Positions 25,833-34,211 of a stretch of DNA of 64,000 nucleotides are shown here, piece by piece. Within the stretch, counting starts at the first letter, position 1. Every line of letters begins with the position of its first letter. The stretch lies in contig JAWSVK010000016.1 of assembly GCA_033851955.1 (NCBI GenBank), positions 1 to 64,000 on the forward strand, written 5' to 3'. The notes below the pieces were generated by a model, which was not told where the DNA came from, did not search any database, and saw only the letters and a list, made by a program, of their open reading frames with translations. Both the position numbers and the translations under genes were made by a program. The DNA comes from Profundibacter sp033851955. GTDB taxonomy: Bacteria > Pseudomonadota > Alphaproteobacteria > Rhodobacterales > Rhodobacteraceae.

Positions 25833-26123
25833 TTATTTCATATCGAATTGAACACTCTGCAGCAAGAATTCAAAGAGCGCTTCTGCATCAATGAAAAGTA
25901 CAACGATCGGTGCTAAAAACAAAATGTAGAACCCATAGATGAGCAATTTGTTAGTGGTCTCTCCTCTATACTTGGCCCCCAAAAACAGAGCCAGATAGTA
26001 GAGAAACAGAAACCCCGAAGCGATGCCAATCAGCGGTGCAAAGCCACCTATTGCAAATGCAGCAACTGTTGCAATTCCCAGCAGAACGAGCACCAGAATT
26101 GATAACTTAACAAAAACTTGCAT
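25833..26123 (-). CDS. Small membrane protein, uncharacterised
   Basis: The protein has 96 residues and three predicted transmembrane helices (LVLVLLGIATVAAFAIGGF; SGFLFLYYLALFLGA; LIYGFYILFLAPIVVLFI). No domain is recognised. It is convergent with mch (8 bp between ends) and divergent from the DUF4344 metallopeptidase. Its codon use looks slightly more AT-rich than that of its neighbours. Confidence 0.6.
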   Translation of the reverse strand: MQVFVKLSILVLVLLGIATVAAFAIGGFAPLIGIASGFLFLYYLALFLGAKYRGETTNKLLIYGFYILFLAPIVVLFIDAEALFEFLLQSVQFDMK

Positions 26124-26269
26124 GGGGCACCCATTTCATTGATCCGGCAATTTGGTAACAGGACAGTATAAAGAAGACAAACCAAAGGCATATTGAGCTG
26201 CAAAGTTTCACAACATAAAAACTAATTGGCTGCTTGACGATATGGCATGATGCCGATCTACTTTCAGAC

Positions 26270-27118
26270 ATGAGAACACTAATTAGCCTTCTTATTATTT
26301 CCCTGCTTTTGCCTCAGATCACATTGGCAGAGGGCCGCAACAAACAAGTTGATGAAATCGTCAATGACACGGCACCCAAATCGGATCAACAAAGGGCTAA
26401 GCAGACCAAACCCGAGAGCCTAGGGCTGGACCCTGTGCGGTTTGAATTCGTGCGCAGAAATTTGATCGCGACATTTTATCACGAATTGGGCCATGCGTTG
26501 ATTGATCAATTGGAATTGCCTGTTCTGGGTCAGGAAGAAGACGCCGCTGATGTCTTTAGCGTGGTTATGGTAGAGCGCTTGTTCGACGAGAAAGGGGCCG
26601 TTGCGATCAACACTGGCGCGGCGCGTGGGTTCGAAGTGGATGCGATCAAAATGCGCCGCAAAGGGCGTGAATGGGATTGGACGGATGAGCACGGCCCCGA
26701 CATGCAGCGTTATTACAATACGGTTTGCCTGACCTATGGCAGCGCACCAGAGCGCCGTAAGGGGTTTGCTGACAAGATGGGGCTGTCTGAGGATCGAGCC
26801 AAAACATGCGAAGCCGAATTTGCTTTGGCCAAACGCAGCTGGGATTTGGTCATCAAGCGCATTGCGCCAGAAAACAGCGCCAAAACCGTCAGCTTTAACG
26901 AAACCGCAAGGACGGCCTTGCAGATCCAAGCTGCCCAAGTGATCGAAACTGAAGTGAAAAGAGTGAATGAGAAATTCAATCTGGCGAGACATCTGCGGGT
27001 AAGGGTAAAGCGCTGCCAGCGCGGCGGCAGTTTTTACGCGTTTTACACGGCCAGCCATGAAAAAATCACGGTCTGCACGAATTTCATCGACGAATTGTAT
27101 CACGACGCGCCTGAATGA
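26270..27118 (+). CDS. Secreted DUF4344-type putative metallopeptidase
   Basis: The protein has 282 residues from the ATG at 26270, which gives a signal peptide (MRTLISLLIISLLLPQITLA); the frame is open 36 bp further upstream. The zinc-site motif FYHELGHALIDQLELPVLGQ (HExxH) is followed by EEDAADVFSVVM, where the second acidic cluster would supply the third ligand. This is the layout of the DUF4344 metallopeptidase family. Cys residues towards the C-terminus (VKRCQRGG; VCTNF) may form a disulfide. Periplasmic location is inferred; the substrate is unknown. It ends just before the sdh operon control region. Confidence 0.78.
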   Translation: MRTLISLLIISLLLPQITLAEGRNKQVDEIVNDTAPKSDQQRAKQTKPESLGLDPVRFEFVRRNLIATFYHELGHALIDQLELPVLGQEEDAADVFSVVMVERLFDEKGAVAINTGAARGFEVDAIKMRRKGREWDWTDEHGPDMQRYYNTVCLTYGSAPERRKGFADKMGLSEDRAKTCEAEFALAKRSWDLVIKRIAPENSAKTVSFNETARTALQIQAAQVIETEVKRVNEKFNLARHLRVRVKRCQRGGSFYAFYTASHEKITVCTNFIDELYHDAPE

Positions 27119-27146
27119 GTCGCGCTGTTGTGGTGGGCGCTCTATT

Positions 27147-27176
27147 TGTGATCACGCAATTAAAACTGTGATCACA
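27147..27176. promoter_or_regulatory. Tandem TGTGATCAC(A/G) operators upstream of sdhC
   Basis: TGTGATCACG at 27147-27156 and TGTGATCACA at 27167-27176 have centres 20 bp apart, about 150-180 bp before the sdhC start. The arrangement mirrors the pair upstream of sucC. An AT-rich imperfect palindrome (AAATTTCC...GGAATTTTT) and CTAAC/GTTAG arms follow at about 27184-27227, in the likely promoter. Regulation by the GntR/FCD protein is inferred. Confidence 0.68.
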
Positions 27177-27325
27177 AGATGTAAAAATTTCCGAAATATT
27201 GGAATTTTTTGCGCTAACATAGCGTTAGATCGCGTGACTTGGCTCTCGTAAGGCGTTATTCATCTTTGGTAAGTAGAGCACTGATACGCTGCGCACAGGC
27301 ATTTAACCTGAAAGGGTAGACACTA

Positions 27326-27730
27326 ATGGCAATCGAAAATCAGGGGGCAGGCGCGACCAAGATCAATCGCCCGCTTTCGCCCCATTTGCAAATTTACCGC
27401 CCACAAATCACATCCACGTTGTCGATCCTGAACCGGATCACGGGCATTGGTATGACATTGGCCACAGTGCTGATTGCGTGGTGGTTTTTGGCGGCGGCCA
27501 CGGGGGCTGCCTATTTCGAAATGGTTGACGGGTTCCTAACCTCTTGGTTCGGCGTGCTGATCCTAGTTGGGTCGCTCTGGGCCTTTTGGTTCCATTTTTT
27601 CAACGGGCTGCGCCATTTACGCTGGGATGCGGTCAAAGGCATGGGCATGCATTCTGTCCGGCGCTCAGGCTGGGTCGCTTTGATCTTGTCGGTGCTTGCC
27701 ACGGTGCTTTGCATCGTCTGGGCTATGTGA
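27326..27730 (+). CDS. sdhC: Succinate dehydrogenase cytochrome b556 subunit
   Basis: The protein has 134 residues and three transmembrane helices. The family signature RPLSPHLQIYRPQ is at the N-terminus and SILNRITGIGMT follows. The heme-ligand region is FHFFNGLRHLRWD near residue 90. It anchors the SDH catalytic dimer and passes electrons to ubiquinone. It is the first gene of the sdh operon and follows the tandem GntR-type palindromes. AAAGGGT precedes the ATG. Confidence 0.95.
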   Translation: MAIENQGAGATKINRPLSPHLQIYRPQITSTLSILNRITGIGMTLATVLIAWWFLAAATGAAYFEMVDGFLTSWFGVLILVGSLWAFWFHFFNGLRHLRWDAVKGMGMHSVRRSGWVALILSVLATVLCIVWAM

Positions 27731-27740
27731 GGGGAAACAG

Positions 27741-28121
27741 ATGTCTTTTATAACTGATCGCAAACGTGTTGACGGGCTTGGCTCTGGCCAAAGCGGCATT
27801 GAGCACTGGATGTCACAACGACTGACATCAATCGCGCTAATCCCGCTGTCGCTGATGTTTTTGTTCCCGTTCATCGGCAATCTTGGGGCAGGCCACGCCA
27901 CCATGATGCAGACCTATGCGCATCCTTATCACGCACTGGTCGCGGTGATGTTTTTTATCGTTGTGTGCAAACACCTTCAGCAAGGTCTGCAAGTCGTGAT
28001 TGAGGATTATGTGCACGGCCACCGAGCGTTGTTGGCCTCGCTCATTTTGAACAAACTGTTTTGCGGGGGTGTGGCTGTTGTGGCCATTTTCTCCATCGCC
28101 AAAATTGCCTTTAGTGCTTGA
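27741..28121 (+). CDS. sdhD: Succinate dehydrogenase hydrophobic membrane anchor subunit
   Basis: The protein has 126 residues. The start is set at the ATG at 27741 (MSFITDRKRVDGLGSG), preceded by GAGGGGAAA; upstream open frame overlaps sdhC and is rejected. Three transmembrane helices are present, with the conserved heme/quinone region HPYHALVAVMFFIVV and KHLQQGLQVVIEDYVH. It forms the membrane anchor with SdhC. Confidence 0.94.
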   Translation: MSFITDRKRVDGLGSGQSGIEHWMSQRLTSIALIPLSLMFLFPFIGNLGAGHATMMQTYAHPYHALVAVMFFIVVCKHLQQGLQVVIEDYVHGHRALLASLILNKLFCGGVAVVAIFSIAKIAFSA

Positions 28122-28135
28122 GCCGGAGAAATAAC

Positions 28136-29941
28136 ATGGCTGCATATGAATATGAGACCCACGAATACGATGTGATTGTTGTGGGGGCTGGCGGCGCTGG
28201 GCTGCGCGCCACTTTGGGCATGGCCGAGCAGGGGTTGAAAACCGCCTGTATCACCAAGGTTTTCCCAACACGCAGTCACACCGTTGCGGCGCAAGGCGGC
28301 ATCGCCGCGTCGCTGTCGAACATGGGGCCGGACCACTGGCAATGGCACCTGTACGATACGGTCAAAGGTTCAGATTGGCTGGGTGATACGGACGCGATGG
28401 AGTATCTGGCCCGTGAGGCCCCCAAGGCGGTTTACGAGCTAGAGCATTACGGCGTGCCGTTTTCGCGCACCGAAGAGGGCAAGATTTATCAGCGGCCATT
28501 TGGCGGCCACACCACTGAATTTGGTGAGGGCCCACCTGTGCAGCGCACTTGTGCTGCGGCAGATCGGACCGGTCATGCGATGCTGCATACCTTGTACGGC
28601 CAATCGCTCAAACAGGGTGCTGAATTCTATATCGAATATTTCGCCACTGATCTGATCATGGGTGAAGACGGCAAATGTCAGGGCATCGTTGCTTGGAAGC
28701 TGGACGACGGCACCATGCATGTGTTCAACGCCAAGATGGTGGTGTTGGCCACTGGCGGCTATGGCCGCGCATTCTTCAGCGCTACATCGGCCCACACCTG
28801 CACGGGCGATGGCAACGGTATGGTGGCGCGGGCTGGCCTGCCGCTGCAAGATATGGAGTTCGTGCAGTTTCACCCGACAGGAATTTACGGAGCGGGCTGT
28901 CTGATCACCGAAGGCGCACGCGGTGAAGGTGGTTACCTTACCAATTCCGAGGGCGAACGTTTCATGGAACGCTACGCGCCAACCTACAAAGATTTGGCGT
29001 CACGCGACGTGGTGTCGCGCTGTATGACGATGGAAATCCGTGAAGGACGTGGTGTGGGACCAAATAAGGACCACATTCACCTGAACTTGAATCACCTGCC
29101 GCCAGAAACTCTGGCGCTGCGTCTGCCGGGCATTTCCGAAAGCGCCCGAATTTTCGCAGGGGTTGATCTAACCAAAGAACCTATTCCGGTGCTGCCGACC
29201 GTGCATTACAATATGGGCGGTATTCCAACCAACTATATGGGCGAAGTTTTAAACCCAACGGCTAAAAACCCAGACGCCATTGTGCCGGGTCTAATGGCTG
29301 TGGGCGAGGCCGCAAGTGCCTCAGTGCATGGCGCCAATCGCCTTGGTTCGAACTCATTGATCGATCTGGTGGTGTTTGGCCGTGCAGCGGCGATCAAAGC
29401 GGGCGAAATCGTCGACCCGAAAGAGTCAAACCAAGAGTTGAATGCTGCGTCAATTGAGGCTGCATTTGATAGGTTCGATGGATTGCGCAATGCGAATGGG
29501 GGCATTTCAACCGCTGATCTACGTATGGAAATGCAAACCACCATGCAACAAGACGCGGCGGTCTTTCGCACGGACAAATCACTGGCCGAGGGCTGTGTGA
29601 AAATGAAAGAGGTTGCCAGCAAGATAGGCGATCTTAAAGTCACGGACCGCTCATTGGTCTGGAATTCGGACCTGATGGAAACGCTAGAGCTGACCAACCT
29701 GATGCCCAACGCGATGGCCACAATCGTCGCCGCTGAGGCCCGCAAAGAAAGCCGCGGTGCACATGCGCATGAAGACTATCCGGATCGGGACGACAAGAAC
29801 TGGCGCAAGCATTCGCTGGCGTTTGTTGACGGACCAAAAGTGAAGCTGAAATATCGCCCTGTACATCTGGAGCCACTGACGGCTGCCAAAGACGGCGGGA
29901 TTGATTTGAAACGAATTGCGCCGAAAAAGCGAGTTTATTGA
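28136..29941 (+). CDS. sdhA: Succinate dehydrogenase flavoprotein subunit
   Basis: The protein has 601 residues from the ATG at 28136 (MAAYEYETHEYDVIVVGAGG). The FAD-binding Rossmann motif is followed by RSHTVAAQGGIAASL, whose His carries the covalent flavin. Active-site regions include GGHTTEFGEGPPVQRTCAA and HGANRLGSNSLIDL. It oxidises succinate to fumarate in the TCA cycle and electron transport chain. Its TGA overlaps by one base the ATG of the next small gene, so the two are coupled. Confidence 0.97.
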   Translation: MAAYEYETHEYDVIVVGAGGAGLRATLGMAEQGLKTACITKVFPTRSHTVAAQGGIAASLSNMGPDHWQWHLYDTVKGSDWLGDTDAMEYLAREAPKAVYELEHYGVPFSRTEEGKIYQRPFGGHTTEFGEGPPVQRTCAAADRTGHAMLHTLYGQSLKQGAEFYIEYFATDLIMGEDGKCQGIVAWKLDDGTMHVFNAKMVVLATGGYGRAFFSATSAHTCTGDGNGMVARAGLPLQDMEFVQFHPTGIYGAGCLITEGARGEGGYLTNSEGERFMERYAPTYKDLASRDVVSRCMTMEIREGRGVGPNKDHIHLNLNHLPPETLALRLPGISESARIFAGVDLTKEPIPVLPTVHYNMGGIPTNYMGEVLNPTAKNPDAIVPGLMAVGEAASASVHGANRLGSNSLIDLVVFGRAAAIKAGEIVDPKESNQELNAASIEAAFDRFDGLRNANGGISTADLRMEMQTTMQQDAAVFRTDKSLAEGCVKMKEVASKIGDLKVTDRSLVWNSDLMETLELTNLMPNAMATIVAAEARKESRGAHAHEDYPDRDDKNWRKHSLAFVDGPKVKLKYRPVHLEPLTAAKDGGIDLKRIAPKKRVY

Positions 29942-30378
29942 TGCGCAGCACAGTTGGAAATTGGATGTTTGCAGTGGCTATTGGCCTTGGGGCGGTTGCG
30001 CCTTCAATGGCCGATGCGCTGCCCAGTTACCGGCTGGCCGAAAAATGTGCCAAGGCGTCTGGCTTTACGGCGCGGGCGATAATACACCCCGACTATAAGG
30101 TTCGCAAAGTTCATGCGACGCCGCAGGAACTGGCGTTTATGAACCGGTGCATCGACGCAACTTTGGCCGCAAGAACAGCAAAAGCTCCGAAAACGCAAGC
30201 TATCCGCAAAACGCGCACAACGCGATCTGTGCGTGGCACATTGCCCGTGCCCCACCAATACCCGCTGATGAGCGGTGATGAAGTGTTGTGGCCACGGATG
30301 ACACTGCATCAACAACGCCGCGCCATGCAGTTTTTGAAATCCGGCAGTACGATCCTGTCGTCGTTGCAGGGGGATTAG
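29941..30378 (+). CDS. Small secreted basic protein inside the sdh operon
   Basis: The protein has 145 residues from the ATG at 29941. A signal peptide (WMFAVAIGLGAVAPSMADA) is visible. The mature part is rich in Arg, Lys and Thr (AKAPKTQAIRKTRTTRSVRG) with two Cys early on (AEKCAKA; NRCIDA). I recognise no domain. It sits between sdhA and a lipoprotein gene that precedes sdhB, with one-base overlap and a 3-bp gap respectively, so it is certainly part of the operon. Confidence 0.72.
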   Translation: MRSTVGNWMFAVAIGLGAVAPSMADALPSYRLAEKCAKASGFTARAIIHPDYKVRKVHATPQELAFMNRCIDATLAARTAKAPKTQAIRKTRTTRSVRGTLPVPHQYPLMSGDEVLWPRMTLHQQRRAMQFLKSGSTILSSLQGD

Positions 30379-30381
30379 ACG

Positions 30382-30717
30382 ATGAAAAGAGTCGGAATGC
30401 GACATGGATTTGCGATGACAGCCACGCTGCTCGCCTTGTCGGCTTGTGTAACGGATGGGATCGTTCAAGACACTTCGCGCCAAGCCGCCAAAAGCGTGGT
30501 GACACCGATTATCGTTGACAAATTTCCAGGCCGCAACACCGAGGCTTACAGCAATTGCGTCATCGACAACGCCACCACCAATGAGATTTTCAGTCTTGCA
30601 AAGGCCGCCGTCACGGGCGTTGACCAAGACACGATTAGCACGGTTGTCGGGATCAGCACCCGCGGCGACACCCTGAAATGTTTCGTAAAGGCCGAGCTTG
30701 GCTCGTCTCTGGGATAG
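30382..30717 (+). CDS. Small lipoprotein inside the sdh operon
   Basis: The protein has 111 residues. The N-terminus has a lipobox ending LLALSAC at about residue 22 and then VTDGIVQDTSRQAAKSVVTP. Two further Cys (SNCVID; LKCFVK) could pair in the periplasm. A homologous-looking pattern (VVxPIIxxxFPG) is common in succinate-dehydrogenase-linked hypothetical proteins of Rhodobacterales, to my recollection. The function is unknown. It lies 9 bp before sdhB. Confidence 0.7.
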   Translation: MKRVGMRHGFAMTATLLALSACVTDGIVQDTSRQAAKSVVTPIIVDKFPGRNTEAYSNCVIDNATTNEIFSLAKAAVTGVDQDTISTVVGISTRGDTLKCFVKAELGSSLG

Positions 30718-30726
30718 GACTTAGAT

Positions 30727-31506
30727 ATGGTTGAACTTACGCTTCCGAAAAACTCACGCATGGTGACGGGCAAAACATGGCCCAAACCCGCAAACACCAA
30801 AAACCTGCGCAAGTTCAGCATTTATCGCTGGAATCCGGATGATGGTAAAAACCCGCAGGTAGACACCTATTTTGTGGACATGGATTCATGTGGCCCAATG
30901 GTTTTAGATGCGCTGATCAAAATCAAGAACGAGATGGACCCAACCCTGACGTTCCGGCGGTCCTGCCGCGAAGGTATCTGCGGGTCTTGCGCGATGAACA
31001 TCGACGGGGTCAACACGCTGGCCTGTATCTACGGCATGGACGAGATCAAAGGCGACGTCAAAATCTATCCGCTGCCACACATGCCAGTGGTCAAAGATTT
31101 GATCCCCGACCTGACCAATTTCTATGCCCAACACGCCAGCATCATGCCGTGGTTGGAAACAAAAACCAACCGTCCCGCCAAGGAATGGAAACAGTCCATC
31201 GAAGACCGCAGTAAACTGGACGGCCTATACGAATGTGTGATGTGCGCATGTTGCTCAACATCTTGCCCCAGCTACTGGTGGAACTCGGATCGCTATCTTG
31301 GGCCTGCCGCATTGCTGCACGCTTACCGCTGGATCATCGATTCCCGTGACGAAGCGACAGGCGAGCGTTTGGACCAGCTTGATGATCCGTTCAAGCTGTA
31401 CCGCTGCCACACAATTATGAACTGCACCAACACCTGCCCCAAAGGGCTGAACCCAGCTAAATCCATCGCTGAAATCAAGAAAATGATGGTGCAGCGCACG
31501 GTTTAA
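30727..31506 (+). CDS. sdhB: Succinate dehydrogenase iron-sulfur subunit
   Basis: The protein has 259 residues. The [2Fe-2S] motif CREGICGSCAMNIDG lies near residue 79. The [4Fe-4S] motif CVMCACCSTSCPSYWW is near residue 172, and the [3Fe-4S] ligands include CHTIMNCTNTCPKGLNP near residue 219. It relays electrons from the SdhA flavin to the membrane anchor. Two extra genes separate it from sdhA here. Two further genes follow closely on the same strand. Confidence 0.97.
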   Translation: MVELTLPKNSRMVTGKTWPKPANTKNLRKFSIYRWNPDDGKNPQVDTYFVDMDSCGPMVLDALIKIKNEMDPTLTFRRSCREGICGSCAMNIDGVNTLACIYGMDEIKGDVKIYPLPHMPVVKDLIPDLTNFYAQHASIMPWLETKTNRPAKEWKQSIEDRSKLDGLYECVMCACCSTSCPSYWWNSDRYLGPAALLHAYRWIIDSRDEATGERLDQLDDPFKLYRCHTIMNCTNTCPKGLNPAKSIAEIKKMMVQRTV

Positions 31507-31536
31507 AGCAGGCCGTAACCGATAGGAAAGCAGCCA

Positions 31537-31920
31537 ATGAGCGATCTGGAACGCAACAAAAAGAACGTCGTGGCCTTTTATGACATGATGTTCAATCAGT
31601 GCACCCCAGCCGCAGCGGTCGAAAAATACGTCGGTGCAACGTATATCCAGCACAATCCGCATGTGGCCAACGGCACGGACGGGTTCATTGAATATTTCGA
31701 GAAAATGAAACGCGAGCACCCGGGCAAAAAGGTCGAATTTAAACGGGTGATTGCCGAGGGTGACATGGTGGTTTTACATTGTCATCAAATCTGGCCTGGT
31801 GGTGATGATTACGCGGGCATTGATATCTTCCGACTGGACAGTGACGGCAAAATCTTAGAGCATTGGGACGTGTTGCAAACCATGCCCAAAGACAGCGCCA
31901 ATCCAAACGGGATGTTTTGA
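31537..31920 (+). CDS. NTF2/SnoaL-like protein
   Basis: The protein has 127 residues with the cone-shaped alpha+beta-barrel signature of the SnoaL-like/NTF2 family: N-terminal helix NKKNVVAFYDMMFNQCTP, then YIQHNPHVANGTDGFIEYF, and the strand region VLHCHQIWPGGDDYAGIDIF. Family members bind or convert small hydrophobic ligands; the ligand is unknown. It follows sdhB by 30 bp and precedes the DUF1989 gene by 21 bp, so it may be cotranscribed with sdh. Confidence 0.78.
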   Translation: MSDLERNKKNVVAFYDMMFNQCTPAAAVEKYVGATYIQHNPHVANGTDGFIEYFEKMKREHPGKKVEFKRVIAEGDMVVLHCHQIWPGGDDYAGIDIFRLDSDGKILEHWDVLQTMPKDSANPNGMF

Positions 31921-31941
31921 GGCTATTCACTGAGGTGACCT

Positions 31942-32784
31942 ATGATTGACGCACCAAAAGATGCCGACGCCCGCCGTGCTGTGAAACCCGTGATTTGCTA
32001 CCCTGTGGAAACCCTGTCACCCCCTGATTTGACTATGTATCAGGCGGCGCGCAAAGGCGCTGTGAAAATCAGCGAAGTTCTGGCCGCCCCCCGTGAGGCG
32101 GTGTGTTTCAGGGTCGCTGCAGGGCAGTTTTTTCGCATCAGCAGTGTAGAAGGTCCGCAAGTTGGTGACCTGAATCTGTGGAATGCCAATGATCTGAGCG
32201 AGCGATTTTACAGCGGTAAATCCCGTGCCCTACACGGCACGCACCTCACAACGGGCGAGCGTATGTGGAGCAGTTTCCCACAGCTGCGCCCGATGGCGAC
32301 GGTCACCACGGACACGCTGGGCTGGTACGGTATCGACGAATTCGGCGGTTCTGTCCACGACGTAATAGGCACCCGTTGTGATCCTTATACCCACAATCTG
32401 TTGTCGGGCGGGCAATACCACCATTGCTGCCACTCCAACCTGACCCGCGCCTTGGCGGCTGAGCTGGGGGTGACTGTGGCCGAAGCCGAGCCACATGTGC
32501 ATGACGTGTTGAACGTTTTTATGTGCACAGGATTCACCCGCGACACTGGGCAGTATTTCATGAAAGCCAGTCCCGTGCGGGTCGGTGACTATCTCGAGTT
32601 TTTCGCCGAGATTGACTTGTTGGGCGCATTGTCAGCCTGCCCCGGCGGGGATTGTTCGACCGTACATTCCAGCGATGAGGTGGCGTGTTTCCCGCTGCTG
32701 GTCGAGGTGTTCGAACCCGCAGTGGGTGCGCTGGACGGCTGGCGACAGCCAGCCGTGAACGGATATTCCGGCACCCACAGATAA
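31942..32784 (+). CDS. DUF1989 (urea carboxylase-associated) family protein
   Basis: The protein has 280 residues. Typical family motifs are FRISSVEGPQVGDLNLWNAN near residue 70, the metal-site-like block GTRCDPYTHNLLSGGQYHHC near residue 151, and CHSNLTRALAAELG after it. The His and Cys residues in this block are conserved in DUF1989 and suggest a metal centre. Family members often accompany urea or amine catabolism genes, but no such genes are adjacent. It is convergent with the SHMT-like gene, with only 3 bp between stops. Confidence 0.85.
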   Translation: MIDAPKDADARRAVKPVICYPVETLSPPDLTMYQAARKGAVKISEVLAAPREAVCFRVAAGQFFRISSVEGPQVGDLNLWNANDLSERFYSGKSRALHGTHLTTGERMWSSFPQLRPMATVTTDTLGWYGIDEFGGSVHDVIGTRCDPYTHNLLSGGQYHHCCHSNLTRALAAELGVTVAEAEPHVHDVLNVFMCTGFTRDTGQYFMKASPVRVGDYLEFFAEIDLLGALSACPGGDCSTVHSSDEVACFPLLVEVFEPAVGALDGWRQPAVNGYSGTHR

Positions 32785-32787
32785 CGC

Positions 32788-34110
32788 TTACAGATGCATA
32801 TAGTGTAGCGTGTCGAAACGGCTGCGCCATTCGGCCACTTCCGCTGCCAAACCTTCAGGGTCATTGCGGCGCAAGGCATTGGCGATCAGCGCTGCCATAC
32901 GCGGCGCATCAGATTCATCAAAACCCCAACGCACCAATTCAGGCGTGCCAAACCGTAGACCGTTCATGTCATTGGTAACCGGAGCAATTGGCAGGCCGAT
33001 GCCACAGGCTAAAAATCCAGCACTTCGCAGGGATTTGGACGCGGCTTGCCCTCCGCCAAAATCAGCAGCCATTAGGGCAAATTGATGCGACGTGGTAAAG
33101 CCCTGATCGGCAGCAAAAACCGGCAGGCCCTCGGCGGCCAGCGCATCGGCCAGAGCCTGTGATGTTGATATCATTTTGGCGGCGTAATCAGTTCCAAAAT
33201 CACGCCAATCCAGCATAGTCTTGGCAAGGGCAGCGGATTTGGCCGCGTCAAAGTTCGCGGTCATGCCGGGAAAAGCGATGGCATCTAGGCGCTGCGCAAT
33301 CTCGGCGTCATTGGTCACGATCAGACCTGAGGGCGGGCCACCAAGGCTCTTATATGTGCTCATCGTCATCATATGCGCGCCCTGATCCAGCGGATTTTCC
33401 CATGCACGGCCCGCGATGATGCCACATTGGTGGGCTGCGTCAAACAGCAGATAGGCACCGATTTCATCCGCAATCGCGCGTACCTTCGCCACCGGATGCT
33501 CAAACAAGTTAAGTGAACCTCCAATTGTGATCAGCTTTGGTTTTACTTCATGGGCGAGTGTACGCAGAGCGTCAATGTCGATGGTGTAGCCGTCGGCATT
33601 CACCGGCGCATTATGGCTGGTCAGCCCATATAGGCCCGCGCAACCATCGGCATGGTGGGTGACATGGCCGCCGATGCTGGCGGGGGGGACGATGATGGCG
33701 TCACCCGCTTTGGTCAAAGCCATAAAACCGTATAGGTTGGCAATTGCCCCCGATGGAACCCGAATTTCAGCGTATTTGGCGTTGAAAATTTCGGCAGCCA
33801 GTTCAGCGGCGATAATCTCGATTTCCCCCACCGCCTCAAGCCCCATTTCGTATTTGTCACCCGGGTAGCCCAAAGAGGGACGGCTGCCCAGACCTGACGC
33901 CAGCATCGCTTCGGCGCGCGGGTTCATCACGTTGGTCGCCGGGTTTAGGTTAAAACATTGCTGTTCATGTATTTGAACGTTCTCGGCAATCAGCGTGTCC
34001 AATTGCTCGGCGGTGCTGGCCGTATCGGCATTGGCGGTTTGCCCGGCGATATCTTGAATATAGTTTTCAACGGCGGCGGGCACCCATGGGCGACGTGTGA
34101 GGTGGGTCAT
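32788..34110 (-). CDS. Serine hydroxymethyltransferase-like PLP enzyme
   Basis: The protein has 440 residues. The start is the ATG at 34110, six bases after GGAG. It has fold-type I PLP features of the SHMT family: SLGYPGDKYEMGLEAVGEIE, LYGFMALTKAGD, DAAHQCGII (PLP-binding Asp and His), and the Schiff-base lysine in MSTYKSLGGPPSG. In true GlyA that last motif reads THKTLRGPRGG, so this protein has Tyr for the His and lacks the Arg. It is therefore a divergent paralog, perhaps an aldolase or a methylserine-type transferase, and not the housekeeping enzyme. A divergent LysR gene likely controls it. Confidence 0.78.
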   Translation of the reverse strand: MTHLTRRPWVPAAVENYIQDIAGQTANADTASTAEQLDTLIAENVQIHEQQCFNLNPATNVMNPRAEAMLASGLGSRPSLGYPGDKYEMGLEAVGEIEIIAAELAAEIFNAKYAEIRVPSGAIANLYGFMALTKAGDAIIVPPASIGGHVTHHADGCAGLYGLTSHNAPVNADGYTIDIDALRTLAHEVKPKLITIGGSLNLFEHPVAKVRAIADEIGAYLLFDAAHQCGIIAGRAWENPLDQGAHMMTMSTYKSLGGPPSGLIVTNDAEIAQRLDAIAFPGMTANFDAAKSAALAKTMLDWRDFGTDYAAKMISTSQALADALAAEGLPVFAADQGFTTSHQFALMAADFGGGQAASKSLRSAGFLACGIGLPIAPVTNDMNGLRFGTPELVRWGFDESDAPRMAALIANALRRNDPEGLAAEVAEWRSRFDTLHYMHL

Positions 34111-34154
34111 CATACTCTCCAGATTGATTTGCATCGAGAGTGCCACCTGAATTT

Positions 34155-34187
34155 CCTAGGCGCAAATGAGATTTTATGTAACCTAGG
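34155..34187. promoter_or_regulatory. Repeated CCTAGG boxes between the SHMT-like gene and LysR
   Basis: Two CCTAGG palindromes at 34155-34160 and 34182-34187 lie 27 bp apart in the 101-bp divergent gap. They are good candidates for LysR binding, but LysR sites are usually longer (T-N11-A), so this is tentative. Confidence 0.35.
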
Positions 34188-34211
34188 GGTAGTAAATCTA
34201 AGGCTAACCAT

